From: Sodiomyces alkalinus F11
Lineage: Eukaryota; Ascomycota; Sordariomycetes; Glomerellales; Plectosphaerellaceae
DNA: 64,000 nucleotides
Assembly: GCF_003711515.1 (NCBI RefSeq)
Contig: NW_021167087.1
Location: 772,023 to 836,022, forward strand
Reading direction: 5' to 3'
The translations under genes were made by a program, and so were the position numbers. The notes under the pieces were generated by a model. The model had not been told where the DNA came from, made no database searches, and saw nothing but the letters and a program-made list of their open reading frames with translations. Of the stretch, positions 46,551 to 59,631 are shown one piece after another (positions within the stretch are counted from its first letter, which is position 1; each line of letters opens with the position of its first letter).

Positions 46551-48438
46551 GGCTGTTGTGGCGACGACCCGTCGGCGAGAGGTCTTCTGTGAGCGAAAGT
46601 CGTAAGGGTGAGGCTAGGAGGTCGGCAAACGAGCTACGATTGCTGGGTGAAGCAGAAGCATGCCGGATTGAGGCTGTTCTCCAGGGGCGGAGTTTGTCCC
46701 TGCCCTGGGTTGCTGGGTTCTGGGCTGCTGGGTCACCTGAGGAGGATCTCGTCGGGTCTGTAGGTACCGTCGGTATTTGTCTGGAGGGAAAGGTCGGAGG
46801 GAAAGGTCGGAGGAGCCCAGTGAATGGCAGAGCTTTGGTGTCAACGCCAATGTCTGACTTTTGCAAAGGACAGAGTCGTACGTGGTAAGGAGGTGGGTGT
46901 TTTTAGGTGGCAGGAACGTCTGATCGAGAGCTCTGAGGGGAACGCGATGCTCTCACTGTAACGATGTACTTCGTACCTAGGTTAAGGTACCAAGCTGGGT
47001 ACCTAGGTGGACAGGTACTAGTGGAGTAAGGGGTTGGGTTACTTGATTACTTTGAAGAAGCGACCAGAACTTAAGTGAACCGGGTTGATGGATGGCGGAC
47101 CGTGTTGAGGGGTTCAACGAGCAATGAGACCAACGGTGATGTAGCTTCCACAGAGGTATGATAATAAGGTAGCTAGAACATGCCACTTGATTGACAACGT
47201 TTGGAGAGAACAGGGGGATGGAATGGAAGAAGAAAGGGATGCACTTTCGACTGTTTGAATTAGACAGAGTCAAATCAGTTACGGGGTATCAATTAATCAA
47301 ATCGACCGTTGTGGTGGCATTTCGGGTGTCGTCGTTAAATTGCAGACAAGAAATGGCCCCTTTAACGCCCAACACCCCCCTTACAAAGGGATGAGCGGGA
47401 GGGGCAGGGGGGTTCATAGAGCTCGGGACGAACACACACAAATAGTAGGTACTCCGTACCAAACGCGCTCCACGTACACTGTAGCACGGACACAGTGAGG
47501 ACACAGACATTTAAGCAGGCCTGGGGGTTCAACGGAATTTCAGGGGTTATCCTCATGCAGGACTTTGCGAATTTTTCGTACTAACTTCCTTTTGTCTTCA
47601 TGGACAAAAAGGACTGCCGTTCGTTCTCAAAGCCCGCGCCATCCTTTTGTTTGCAAGGTAGGGTACAAACGCTCCCAACTCCAAACGCCATCAGGACGAA
47701 TCTAATATGTCGTCTGTTTATGATATCAAACAAGACTTACAACACCAGGACCAAAGCACAGCCGAACAATAAAAGGGGAATATATAAGGTACTCAGTACT
47801 AATAAGTACATAAGTATATGCTCTGTAAATTATGCCTCCCTTTGTGGTGACACACAGTTGTGTTTCACCGCCAGTCCAGACCATTGGCATAGTAATCACA
47901 TAGATTGGAGCATTCGATCCACACAGTGTACTCCGTACAGTATACCCGAGATTACGTCCGTCCCCCGCCATGGTCCGATCCGTAGGAATTCTACAGGTAT
48001 GCTGACTAACAACCCCAGCAAACAATCGCTTGAATTTGATCCAACAGATTAACGAGAAAATAAGAGGAAGACGGACACGAAATGCTAGAAGACCGAATGG
48101 AAGCGCAAACTCGACGAAAACATCTCAAAGATGCAAGAATGCTCAATAAGGGACATAATTGTCGTCGGTTCCTCTGACTGAGAAACCCGAGGACTAAGGT
48201 ACGTTACCTTAGGTAATGAGTTACACTACCAAGGTGCGAGGTATCCCATAAGGTACATGGATGGGTACTTCCAGCAAGTTCGGTTCCGTGCTCCGATATC
48301 GACACCGGTCTCTCGGTCCGTCAGTGACGCGACTCCGATAATTTTTCTTCCCAGTGTCTTCCACCACCACGACGTCCAACTCAACCTTGCTACTCCCACT
48401 CTCCCAACCGCCGTCTAAATCACTCAATTGCGGCCAAG
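46551..48438. other. 1.9 kb divergent intergenic region rich in palindromic motifs
   Basis: This region contains three copies of TACTTCGTA/TACTCCGTA (46967-46975, 47450-47458, 47929-47937). It also has KpnI-site-type repeats around 46973-47010 and a near-palindrome CTAAGGTA-CGT-TACCTTAG at 48194-48212. A 150-codon open frame at 47600-48052 has AT-rich codon usage unlike the genes and no motif, so I do not call it. The last part is the LYS12 leader. Confidence 0.5.
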
Positions 48439-49617
<1,179 letters not shown>

Positions 49618-50233
49618 GTTCAAAGTAGGACAAGGGCTGAAAAGGGGGGAAGACTCAAAAGGGGGTTGGGATGGGAAGTAGGAATGGAGTGGACGATAAT
49701 TACAATAGCCCAATACTGGAATCTGTACTCTTCATGTCATCTATGGACCTCTACTACAAAAAAGTCCCAACTGCAATAGATCTGAAAAACGGTGTCTCTG
49801 TTATGACCTACTTCAGAACAGAGTCCGCTGCCAGAGTTTTCTTCATGAAGCGAGATTGTCTCTGGTACAGTATTTCGTCGCAATATCGAATACACACTCT
49901 AGGGTCTATCATACGGCCCCCCTTACGGCCAAGGCATCCGATCTCTATCGACGGAGACCCGGGTCGACTCAAATCTAACCCAACATTAGGTACATGCCGG
50001 CATTCTATAGTACAGTATACATATGGTCAAATACAAGGAAGGGCCTGCGTCCTAGCAAAGCCCATTTTTCTCCTCCCGTCCCAAGCGCTACCAATACGTG
50101 GACGTGTCGTAAGGAAAGTACAGGGCTCGTTGCCCAGGTCAAGGGGAGGGATGACAATGCAGCTTTAAAGCTGCGGGCTGCGGCGAGTCGAGTCGAGTCG
50201 AGGCCGCGGAACCCGGACAGAGGAATCCCGAAT
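49618..50233. other. Convergent region between LYS12 and MEF1
   Basis: This is 3' flanking DNA of two converging genes. A short GAGTC repeat lies at about 50185-50203. Nothing else is seen. Confidence 0.6.
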
Positions 50234-52755
50234 TTACTTGGTCCTCTTCGCCTCGAGCTCTGCCTGATACTTGGCGATGAGTTCCTTCCTGTAGTTATTT
50301 GTCAGCGAGCCATTCTTCATCGCAAGGGAAAGAGGGGGGGGGGGGGATAACGACGAAAAACAGGAAGCGCGACGTACTGCAGATGAGGAGGCGCCGGCGC
50401 ATAATGGCTAAACTCCATGCTAAACTCGCCCTTGCCCTGGGTGGCGGCGCGAAGCTGCGAGCTAAAGCCGAACATGGAATTCAGACTGCAGTCGCAAATG
50501 AGGGTAAAGTCGTCGGTGCCGACCTCGGTATCGTGGATGGTGGCGCTGCGCTTGTTCATGAGCATGATGATGTTGCCCTGGAACTCGTTGGGGGCCGTGA
50601 TGGTGGTCTTCATCAGCGGCTCGAGGACCTGGCCGCCGGCCTCGTGGAAGACCTTGCGGAAGGCCATCTGCGTGGCCAGGTTGAAGGCGTAGTCGGACGA
50701 GTCGGTGACGTGGGTCGAGCCGTCGTTGATGACCATCTTGGCGCCGATGACCCTGTGGCCCAGCAGCGGGCCCTTGTCCGTCACCTCCTCGAAGCCCTTG
50801 GCGCAGGCGCTCATGAACTTGTCCGGGATCACGCCGCCCACGACCTGATTCTCGAACACGTTCTTCTCCGGGTTCTCCGCCGGCTCGACCCAGCCCGCCA
50901 CGCGGGCGTAGTCGCCCGGTCCGCCCGTCTGGCGACGGAGCAAGAAGTCGTACTCGGCCCGGCGCGAGATGGTCTCGCGGTAGGCCACGCGGGGCTGGCC
51001 CGTCACGCACTCGGTCTTGTACTCGCGGCGCAGGCGCTCGACGTAGATCTCCAGGTGCAGCTCGCCCATGCCGGAAATAATCGTCTCCTCGCTCTCATCG
51101 TCGACGTGCAGCCGGAAGGTCGGGTCCTCGCGCTGGAACCGGTTCATGGCTTTACTGAAGTTGTCGGCGTCGGCGCTCCGCTTGGGCTTGATGGACAGCG
51201 ACATGACGGCGTCGGGGACGAACATGGACGTCATGGTGTAGGGGAGGCCGCCGTCGGTGAACGTGTCGCCCGAGGCGCAGTCGACGCCGAACACGGCGCA
51301 GATCTCGCCGGCGCCGATCTCGTTGACGTCCTCCATCTCGTTGGAGTGCATGCGCACGATACGCGGGATGCGCACCTTCTTGTCCGTCCGCGAGTTGTAC
51401 AGGTAGGTGCCCTTCTTGAGCTTGCCCTGGTAGACGCGGATGTAGGTGAGCTGGCCGTAGTTGTTCTCCTCGAGCTTGAAGGCCAGGCCGACGAAAGGCA
51501 GCGAGTTGTAGGGCACGAGCTTGACGCTCTGCTCTTCCTTGGTCTTGTCGAGCGCGGTGTTCTCAACCTGGGAGGGATCCGGGAGGTAGTCGCACACGGC
51601 GTCGAGGACGGGCTGGATGCCCTTGTTCGCCAAGGCCGAGCCCATCAGGACGGGGGTGAACTTGCGGGCAATGGTGGCGCGGCGGATGGCGGCCTTGATC
51701 TGCGCGTTGGTGGGCGTCTGCTCCTCGAGGAACAGCTCGGTCATCTCGTCGTCGACGTCGGCCAACTTCTCGATCAACTCCTGGCGCTTCTCCTCGGCCA
51801 GAGCCTTCAGGTGGGCAGGGACGCCGTCGACGGTTTTGACCTCGGTGCCGCGGGGGCCCTCGAAGTAGATGGACCTCATCTCGATGATGTCGACGACGCC
51901 TTGGTGCTCGTCCTCGGCGCCGATGGGGATCTGGATGGCGGCGGCGGGGACCTTGAGCTTCTGGTTGATCTGCTCGACGGCCTTCCACGGGTTGGCGCCC
52001 ACACGGTCCATCTTGTTCACAAAGCTCAGGCGGGGAATGTTGTAACGCTTCATCTGGCGATCGACGGTGATGGTCTGACTCTGCACGCCGCTGACGGCGC
52101 AGAGAATCATGACGGCACCGTCGAGCACGCGCAGGGCACGCTCGACCTCGATGGTGAAATCAATATGGCCAGGGGTGTCGATGATGTTGATGTGGTAGTT
52201 TTCCTCCTTTCCGTCTTTCCTTTTCCTCCAGTTGGCGAACGTGGCGGCCGATTGGATGGTGATGCCCTTCTCTCGTTCGAGGTCCATCGAGTCCATCTTG
52301 GCGCCCACCGAGTCCTTGCCGCGCACCTCGTGGATGGCCTTGATCCTGCCCGTGTAGAAGAGCACGCGCTCCGTCACCGTGGTCTTGCCGCTGTCAATGT
52401 GGGCGGCGATGCCAATGTTCCGTACGTGAGACAGTCTCTCGGCCTCCTCGGGGCTCATGCGAGCGGCCACAGCTTCGGGGGTCAGGGCGGCGGCATTCTC
52501 CTGGGCCATGCGGAGGGCTTCTTGGGCGGCGTCGGTGGCTTGGCGGTGTGTCGTCTGGCTAAAGTTGCGCTTCGGCTCGACCTGGCCGCATTTCTGCGTT
52601 TCCCTAGTTGGCGATGCACCCGCAATCCCAACGGTGATCTTGTTGACGGCGGCTATGGCGCCGAAATACCGGACACCGCGGGCTTGCGTCTGGGCACCCA
52701 CAAAGGGGCGCCCACTCAGCACTCTAAGAGTCTTCGAAACCCTCATCGTGACCAT
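50234..52755 (-). CDS. MEF1: Mitochondrial elongation factor G
   Basis: Two exons on the minus strand (52755-50378 and 50288-50234) give 810 residues. The product is the translocase of mitochondrial translation elongation. After a basic presequence (about 1-70, ending near KRNFSQTTH) the GTPase domain has AHIDSGKT (118-125), the switch [16 protein letters not shown] (193-197) and NKMD (247-250). Domains II to V follow ([88 protein letters not shown]). The last exon supplies [17 protein letters not shown]. Two in-frame ATGs lie near the start (52755 and 52746); either leaves a good presequence. The presence of a full EF-G1 pattern argues against the recycling factor MEF2. Confidence 0.95.
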
Positions 52756-53375
52756 TTGCAATTGCAATGGTATGAGGGTTGAGAAGAAGATAGGGGTGCA
52801 ATGGGGGAGAAGAGAATGACTGGGCCCATCTGCAAGTCGGAAGTCCTCGGGTTTGTTGGTTGTTCTCTTCGTCCCTCTGCTGATGTTCTCTCTCTTTTTT
52901 TTTTTTTTTTTGCCTTCCTGTCTCCTTTCTCGGTCCAGCGAAATATTTTTTGGGCCGCCTGTCGATCATTGGATAAGCCGCGCAGTCACCTGACCACGCG
53001 CTTTCGAGCAGCACAAGTGGAGGAGGGAGTACGAAGTACGTACCGACAAAGCGCCTTGTGCTGGTACGTACATCCCTATCGAATCATCTACCACAGGTAC
53101 GCTTAGTCATTCACTACTTTGTATAGGTACTTCGCATTGCCTACCCCTTGAGAACTCCTCCCAACATGAGCAATCCTTGTTACCTTTATACACTGCCATT
53201 TTCGTCTCCTAGTTGCAATTGTACTGACTTTCGCATGCCTACATCGTTCCAGTGTATTACTACCTGCGTATCTGATGGCCCGCATACCGTTCTCTGTCGG
53301 CCGCCGGGCCTACCACATAGGACTTTAATCTCAACCATCCCTTCGCACATTAAAGATCAACCACGGTTCCTCATT
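52756..53375. other. Region between MEF1 start and aspartic protease end
   Basis: The MEF1 upstream region has a long T-run at about 52891-52910 and one TACGAAGTA motif at 53030-53038. No gene is present. Confidence 0.55.
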
Positions 53376-54968
53376 TCAGCACAGTACTCCAGGAATCCGC
53401 TCCCCAAACTTGGAAAAACTCCAGATTTTCGACTTTGTCGCGTTGAACACCGTCGGTGCAATGCCAACCTCATGGTTAACGAGGTCGTGCACGATGTAGG
53501 CGGACCGCAGAAACGAGTCGCCCAGAATGTACGGCCCCCGGGTGGCGTTCCGGATGCCGAACCGGCAGAGCTTTTCTTGGGGGTTTCCGTCGGAGAGCAA
53601 GCCCTCGTCCCCGGCCGTCGTGGTGGACCACTTGGGCGCTCCCATGACCAGCTCGTTCATATGGAGCTGGACGACCGGGCCGTCGCTGGACCCGAACCGA
53701 AACGTTACCGTCTCTTCGCCATCGGCCCTGTCGCAGGCGATCAGGGGCGCGGCGATGCCGGGCGGGAAGACGACGCCTAATTCGCGATAGATGACCTGCG
53801 CTATCGCGTTCGGCAGGTGGGTCATCGTGGCGCCGCTGTCGAGGATCACGCGCAAGCCGCCGGCTCCCACGCGTCTCTCGGGGATGCTGCGGGCTCCCAC
53901 GCGCCTCTCCGGGTCACGGGCCCTGAATACGTGGAGCGAAGACAGGCGCACTGTGAAGTAGTCGTATCTTCCCCCGGCCGTCTTGAGAACGGGGACCTTC
54001 TTCAGGGTGCCCTCAAACTTGGCCCTATCGATGCCGCCGAAGAGGATGTTGCCCTTGTCGGCATCTGCCAAGAAGAAAAAGTCAGAACATGGTGGTAATT
54101 TCCTCGCCTCAACATGCGACGGAGAAGCGAACCAGCACAAAAAAGAAAGACCGAAAAAAAGAAAGAAAGACCTGAAAAAAAATACGTACCAAGGTCGTTT
54201 AGCCACAAGCTGTACGCGACCGTGTTGATCAGACCTTGCTTCTGCATGCGCACTGGCAGGTTGTCATGTGCGACTTTCCTTGACCTGCGCCTCGAGCTAC
54301 GCCTATACCCGATGCCGGCAATCCCGAACGGAATGTCCGTCTGCAACCCGAGCCCAGCTGGCAAACCGTAAACGACAGCGCCACCAATCTCTATAACATC
54401 TGTGAAATAGGTCCCCTTCACGAAAGTGTTGTCGTGGTATGTCACTTTGAAAGGGGCGTTCAAGCTTTCGAAGGTTTTGGAGTCGGTGGGCATGACTAGA
54501 CGCCGTATAGGCAGTTAGTCTCGGGTTTGTGCCCGATCCCACCGGCTTCGCGGAAAGGGGAAAGGGGAAAGCGAAGGAGAGAGAAGAGACCATACACGCG
54601 CCATGTTTGCACTTGTTCTCCTCGCCGTCGCTGCCGCGCGCGCAGATATCAGCCGTCTTGCTTGGGACCCAAATATCGGCGCTACCGGTGTCAAGATGAA
54701 GGAAGAGCTCCTGAGGTGGCGTGCCGATGTTGATGCTGGCAAAATAACCGATCCGCCCATTGCTAATCTCTTCCTCGAATATACCCGGCACATCACGCCG
54801 CCCCAACACCGCAGCCGACGGGGGATAGTGGTGTTCGTGGTGCCCCAGGGGAGATCTTTGGACGTCGAGGAGAATGGCACCGTCATTGCTAAGGCCAGTT
54901 GACCTCGGCGTCACACCCTGCGGATTGGCTGACCTTGTCAGGTCCATCTTCGTCATCGGTATCCCCAT
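53376..54968 (-). CDS. Pepsin-like (A1) aspartic protease, yapsin/candidapepsin type
   Basis: Three exons on the minus strand (54968-54596, 54495-54190, 54064-53376) give 455 residues. Both catalytic motifs are present: HLDTGSADIWV (Asp93) and VILDSGATMTHLP (Asp302). Other family features are YFASINIGTPPQ, IPFGIAGIGYR and NILFGGIDRAKFEGTL. A pair of Cys residues (KCKHGAF region) and another pair near the C-terminus fit the usual disulfides. LGRRDVPG at about 55-62 looks like a prosegment cleavage zone. The modelled N-terminus (MGIPMTKMDL) is not a signal peptide, so an upstream exon may be missing or the enzyme may not be secreted conventionally. The second motif has Ala where Thr is usual. 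A 10-residue tandem duplication (PERRVGARSI / PERRVGAGGL) precedes it. No GPI signal is seen. Confidence 0.85.
53862..53921 (-). repeat. 30-bp tandem duplication inside the protease gene
   Basis: Two copies of a 30-base unit (starting GGCTCCCACGCG at 53862 and 53892 on the plus strand) differ by a few bases and add ten residues directly before the second catalytic Asp strand. Confidence 0.8.
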
Positions 54969-56893
54969 GGCTGCGGAAGTTGCGTGGAAGCTGGTAAGGG
55001 AATTAATTGCGTGGAGGGCTGTGAAGGGAAAACCTAGCCACTGTCGCCATGACGGGCCTGGGTGCTCTCCGGAATATATGCATGGAGAAGGCCAAATAGC
55101 TTCGGTGTGTGCGTGGTTGTATCAGTGGGAGATCGTATCAGAAAACAAAATAGCGATCTCTTCTCTCCTAGAGCGGTGGACACGAGCTCCTAGGAGACCT
55201 TGATCAAAAGCCACAAAGCCTTAGTGCCTTCTCCATGAATAGGTGACGGCGACAGAGACCGTATCGAAACTCGACAGAAGGGGTGTTCTAATGATGTCTT
55301 TTTATTCGGATCGGCGAAGAGTTTGTTTGCCGTCTACTATCGAGCAAGTCGGAAAGGATGGACTGTCAAATCGCGGATCTGAAGACATGCTTCACCTTCG
55401 CGCAAACCGATGGCGCACCGAACTCTTGAGCCAGGGGAGAAACAACAATGTGACCAGTCTGCGCTGTTGATGAATAATAGACCACAAGAGCTGCCGGTAT
55501 GCGGCGAAGGAAATCTCTCTTCTGGTTTCCCTCTTCTCGTGATTGGGGTGAGGAAGGAGAGGATCAGTTGATCATGAAGTGCCCAGCCACAAGCTACTCC
55601 GTAGGTACCTGTACTACGTAAAATGCGGAGTACTTGTAGGCTGTGCTGGTTGGCTGAGCAATAATCAGCCATCGTACATGTGTACATCGAGCAGCCCACG
55701 GTTACGTGTTTACGGATCGTCAGTGTGTGCTTTGGTAGCAGTGAAGTTTGGGAAGGAAGAACCATACCTTAGTACGGATTATTTCGATGTTGAGAGGCTT
55801 GGGGCTTCATTCCTGAGTAACACGACGAAGGTACGTACGTATAGGTACAATGACAGAGAGTCTCACAAAGCCAACTGCCCGTCGGACATAATTGTAGTGG
55901 ACCCACTCAGTTCGCCCAGTTGCCGAGACCGTATCAGGCGGGGTATCCGAGCTCTCTCTTCATTGATTGGTTTGTTTGGTTTCTGATTTCGGTGTCCCCC
56001 CCGGCTGGTAGCGGACTACTCCTAATCTGGAAATACTTCGATACGAGGTACCTCTTCGTACTTCGTCCGTCTTCTTTCGAAGTACACGTGTAGCGCCTTC
56101 TTTCCCAACGCTACGTATGAAGTACTCCGTAACTCACTTAGCGCTGCATGTGTATGGAGCAGGCAACTGCAATAGCGACCGACGAGGGGAAAGGAGAGGC
56201 AATGGGAAACAAAGGAACACAAAACTTGTTGGCAACTCAATAATCGCCTCCTATTACCTTATGTATGCTTATGTACAGGTATCCGTACGTTGTATGTAGA
56301 AAACTCCGTCTACAGATACTCGTCGCAGGCCATCAAATGTGGCCCAGCCCCCAGCCACTTCCTTCACTGCTCTTCGAATTCATCCAATGCCCCTGCCCCT
56401 GTCATGGACTCGTGGTCCCTGGTTCTTTGTGTTGGGAAGTGTGTGCGAAGTAGGTACGTTGGACGTACCAAGTCAATACAATACCTAAGGTACTTCGTAC
56501 TTTGCTGCGTACCTTACCTTACCTTCGGGGTCCTCTTTCCCTTTTCCCTGCCCCCGTTTATTCTCACCCTCTTCATCTTCATCGATCGCATCCTCAGCAT
56601 CCTCACAATATGGTCAAAACTCCTCGCATTTGACGGTCAGCCATGTCCCAACCGTTCTAATAATCGATCAACTCGGCGGAACTCCCGTTCTGCCAACCTC
56701 CTTGTCCTCTTCGTCCTGTCCATCTCTACCTACCGCCCTTCTACCGCCCGTTGCATACACCGTTACCGTTATTCCCCAACGGCCGCTACTCGAAACCAAC
56801 CACCCACCAACAAGCCCTCACGCAAACCATCAACATCAAGCCATCCTCCCTCCTACTCCCTCATGCATCGTCTCCCAGTCGCTCGTTTGAATC
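54969..56893. other. 1.9 kb divergent region rich in TAC motifs
   Basis: No gene is supported here. The stretch 55590-56500 carries three exact TACTCCGTA/TACTTCGTA motifs (55595-55603, 56123-56131, 56491-56499) plus several near copies and runs of TACCT. A signal-peptide exon for the protease could lie upstream of 54968 but I could not find a spliceable one. Confidence 0.5.
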
Positions 56894-58387
56894 ATGTATC
56901 TACAACAACTAAAGACAATACCCATCTCCGTCGACTTATTGCCGGATATCGACCCGGGGGACTCGAAATCGCACGCCCCGCTCCATAAACGGGAGATGGA
57001 CATGCCGAAAATCGGATTCGTACGCTGCTCCCATTCCACTCCTCTCCGCCACTTCTTGCTGCTAATCTCTGCCTTGCTTCCCCTCTCTTTCCCACAGATT
57101 TTCCTTGGCACCTGTCTAGCCGTCCTCGTCATCTGCTGTGTGTACTGGACCTTCCGCTCTATTCGAACCCGACAGGGGCCGCGTAAGAACAACACGGACG
57201 TTCTCGGTCTCATTTCTAGCTTCCGCCCCGCGGCTGCCACGGTTGCTGCGTATCAACCAGCTCATAACGACGATTCCGCCGATGGTCCTTCGACCGGCGC
57301 ATCCCACGCGGGCGGTCACGACGCGTCATCTCGCAATGGAAGCGCCCTGGGAACCACCACCATCGACCGCAATACCTCCGTCCGGTCCGTCATAACTTTG
57401 CCCGCCTATCGACCCAAGGCCGGCGACTCGGAGCAGGTCATCGCCCGCGAAGGAGAACGAGACGGCATTGACGTCGTCCTGGAACTCCCCACGGCCGAGG
57501 ACGAGGAACAGCTGCGCGACAGCGAGATGCAGACACTCTACGAGATACGCCTGGCTCGCCGCCGCGAGATTACCGAGCGCGAGCAAATCCGACGGGAACG
57601 CCGCGAGGCCCGGTCCCGCAACGACACTGCTGCGCTCGAAGAAATCAGCCGCAGATCGCGCGCTGCTAGCAACAACTCCTTGATGGAAGAGCTCCGTCGT
57701 GACCACGAGCGCATCAGGAACGAGCGCCAGAGGACTACATCCAGCGTCTCGTACGCCGATCTGGGCATCGCGAGGCATGACGGGTCCCGTATCCGCGCCA
57801 GCAGCACCGAGAGCGAGAGGGTCGGCCTCCTGTCCGACGCCGCTAGCGTCGCTGCTGTCTCCGTCCGATCCGGCGCCGTCTCCCCCTTGCCCAGTCCCCG
57901 AGCTCCGAGCGCCACCTCATTCCGAAGCGCCGAAACAGACTTCCCGAACCCCGTCTACTCGAGATCGCGAGCCGGTTCGCGCACCGATCTACCTCGCCTC
58001 TCCGTCTCGCCCCTCCCGAGCTCGGATGCTGCGGAGACTGACCTGGGCGACTCTCATATGCCACTGCACTCCCCTCCCGGCTACGAGGATGTGCCCCTCG
58101 ACGAGGACCGTAACGGTTCTAGATCCGTCACCCCTCACATGGAGCCGCCTCCCGGTTATTCAGGCCCTGCGCAACAACGAGCGTCGCAAGCGGCGGGGGG
58201 CGAAATGGCAGGCTTGGCAAACGCGACCACCGATCCACTTTCGTCCACGCGCGAGCAGCCAGCTCGTGCGTCGTCGACGGGGCTTAGCGGTGTGCCTCGA
58301 CTCCCTGCTCTTCAGCTGACGGATCTACCACGGATCGTCGTTGAGCCCTCGAGTGCCCGACCTGCTGACGACTCGCGGACTCCATGA
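56894..58387 (+). CDS. Single-pass membrane protein with long Ser/Arg-rich tail, unknown function
   Basis: Two exons (56894-57019, 57098-58387) give 471 residues. The 78-nt intron is a multiple of three, so retention would stay in frame. One membrane segment (about 42-58, FIFLGTCLAVLVICCVYW) follows a short N-terminus. The long remainder is probably cytoplasmic: a basic coiled-coil stretch (EIRLARRREITEREQIRRERREARSR, near 190-250), then Ser-rich sequence with PPGYEDVP and PPGYSG motifs near the C-terminus. PPxY-type motifs suggest recruitment of WW-domain ubiquitin ligases such as Rsp5, so an arrestin-like or adaptor role is conceivable. I do not recognise the family. Translation could instead begin at the MDMPKIGF methionine 34 residues later. 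Confidence 0.75.
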   Translation: MYLQQLKTIPISVDLLPDIDPGDSKSHAPLHKREMDMPKIGFVRCSHSTPLRHFLLLISALLPLSFPQIFLGTCLAVLVICCVYWTFRSIRTRQGPRKNNTDVLGLISSFRPAAATVAAYQPAHNDDSADGPSTGASHAGGHDASSRNGSALGTTTIDRNTSVRSVITLPAYRPKAGDSEQVIAREGERDGIDVVLELPTAEDEEQLRDSEMQTLYEIRLARRREITEREQIRRERREARSRNDTAALEEISRRSRAASNNSLMEELRRDHERIRNERQRTTSSVSYADLGIARHDGSRIRASSTESERVGLLSDAASVAAVSVRSGAVSPLPSPRAPSATSFRSAETDFPNPVYSRSRAGSRTDLPRLSVSPLPSSDAAETDLGDSHMPLHSPPGYEDVPLDEDRNGSRSVTPHMEPPPGYSGPAQQRASQAAGGEMAGLANATTDPLSSTREQPARASSTGLSGVPRLPALQLTDLPRIVVEPSSARPADDSRTP

Positions 58388-59631
58388 CGACCCTGGAGCG
58401 TTGCAAGGAGCAACTTGGCCCACAGGGGGATTGCTCCAAGTTCAAAAAGAAAAAAAAGAAGAAAAAAAAAAGAGAAAAGAATTGTGCTTCCTAACGATCA
58501 CGATATGACGTGCGGAGGGAAGAAGGGACGAGCAAAGCAGGGGGCCCCACGAGGAATAACCCCAAAATCCGATTCTTAAATGGAAAGCCTTCCTTGGTAT
58601 AATTTGGCGTTTTGGGCGAGGGAAACAAGCAGCGAACATGCCAGGCCTTGGGGAATTCGGGATTCCTTTCTTGGCTTTTTGCAATGAGCGATGCACGTTG
58701 TATACAAAGTGTGACGGAGAGCATGTGTTTGGGGAGCACCGAGAGAGCGAGACGGAGATGAGAGGTCCTGCGTAACGAATCATTTGAGTTTTTATATGGT
58801 CGCATCTTTTGTCGGATCTCGAGTTCTTCGCTAATTATCCGGGAGGGCGAATTGGCGTCTTGACTGGGTTTTTAGCCTTCTATACCATGGAGTCGATAGA
58901 GAGATGATCTCGTACATACAATGGAAAAGCGTTGTCCTAAAATGTGTCGATCGAAGTAGCATTGGTGCAAAGGCAAGGGAAACGTGCTGACGATGCGAAA
59001 TTTGAGGAATCAGACGATGGATAACCAACCAAAAAAAAGAAAAAGAAGAAAGGAAGAAAGAAATTGGCGATAAGAAGAAGAAAAGGAAAAGAAAGACAAA
59101 GCAAAAAGCCACTACATCGTCGTGGTGCCTCAGTGATAAGAGGAAATACTGTCCCCGGCCTCCTGAATTACTCCGGGGTAAGGTGTGGGAAACACAGCAT
59201 TATCGAGCGTACGAATACAACGTACACTGCATAGGTAGGTCCACTGCATCTTTCGCAACTACCGGTCACAATTTCACACCGGCCGGCAATTTATTGGTAC
59301 ACCGGTCCCGAAATCCCTTGCCGCGCTGTGACGAACAGTCCAGAGCTCTGCTCGAGAGCGGGGTGGAGATCTCCATCTAAGAGAGGTCAACCACAACTAA
59401 CCGAGCTGATTGATGTTAAGCCGTGCTGGTGCTTGTCTTCTTTGGGAAAGTAGTTCTACCTTCCCCTGGGCTGGGCTCATCTCCCAGGACGACGGTCAAT
59501 TTTGTTTCTTTTTTTCTTCTTTTTTTTTTCTTTTTTTCATTTCAATATTTTCCAGGCTTCTAAAAGTCCATGGGAACTTTCTTTTGTGCACAGAAGTCTG
59601 ATCCTGTCGTAACCGAACAGGAAACCCGACC
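58388..59631. other. Intergenic region upstream of MFS transporter
   Basis: No gene is present. Purine-rich tracts lie at 58446-58482 and 59029-59108 and a T-rich tract just before the MFS start codon (59507-59540). Composition is otherwise ordinary. Confidence 0.55.

Noticed and set aside
47600..48052. 150-codon ORF in the 1.9 kb divergent gap
   Set aside because: AT-rich codon usage unlike the genes, no domain, and motif repeats (TACTCCGTA) inside it. A lineage-specific gene cannot be excluded.
50299..52782. 827-codon plus-strand frame opposite MEF1
   Set aside because: It runs the whole length of MEF1 because of codon bias. The translation is Leu/Val/His/Asp-rich without domains, while the minus strand reads a complete EF-G.
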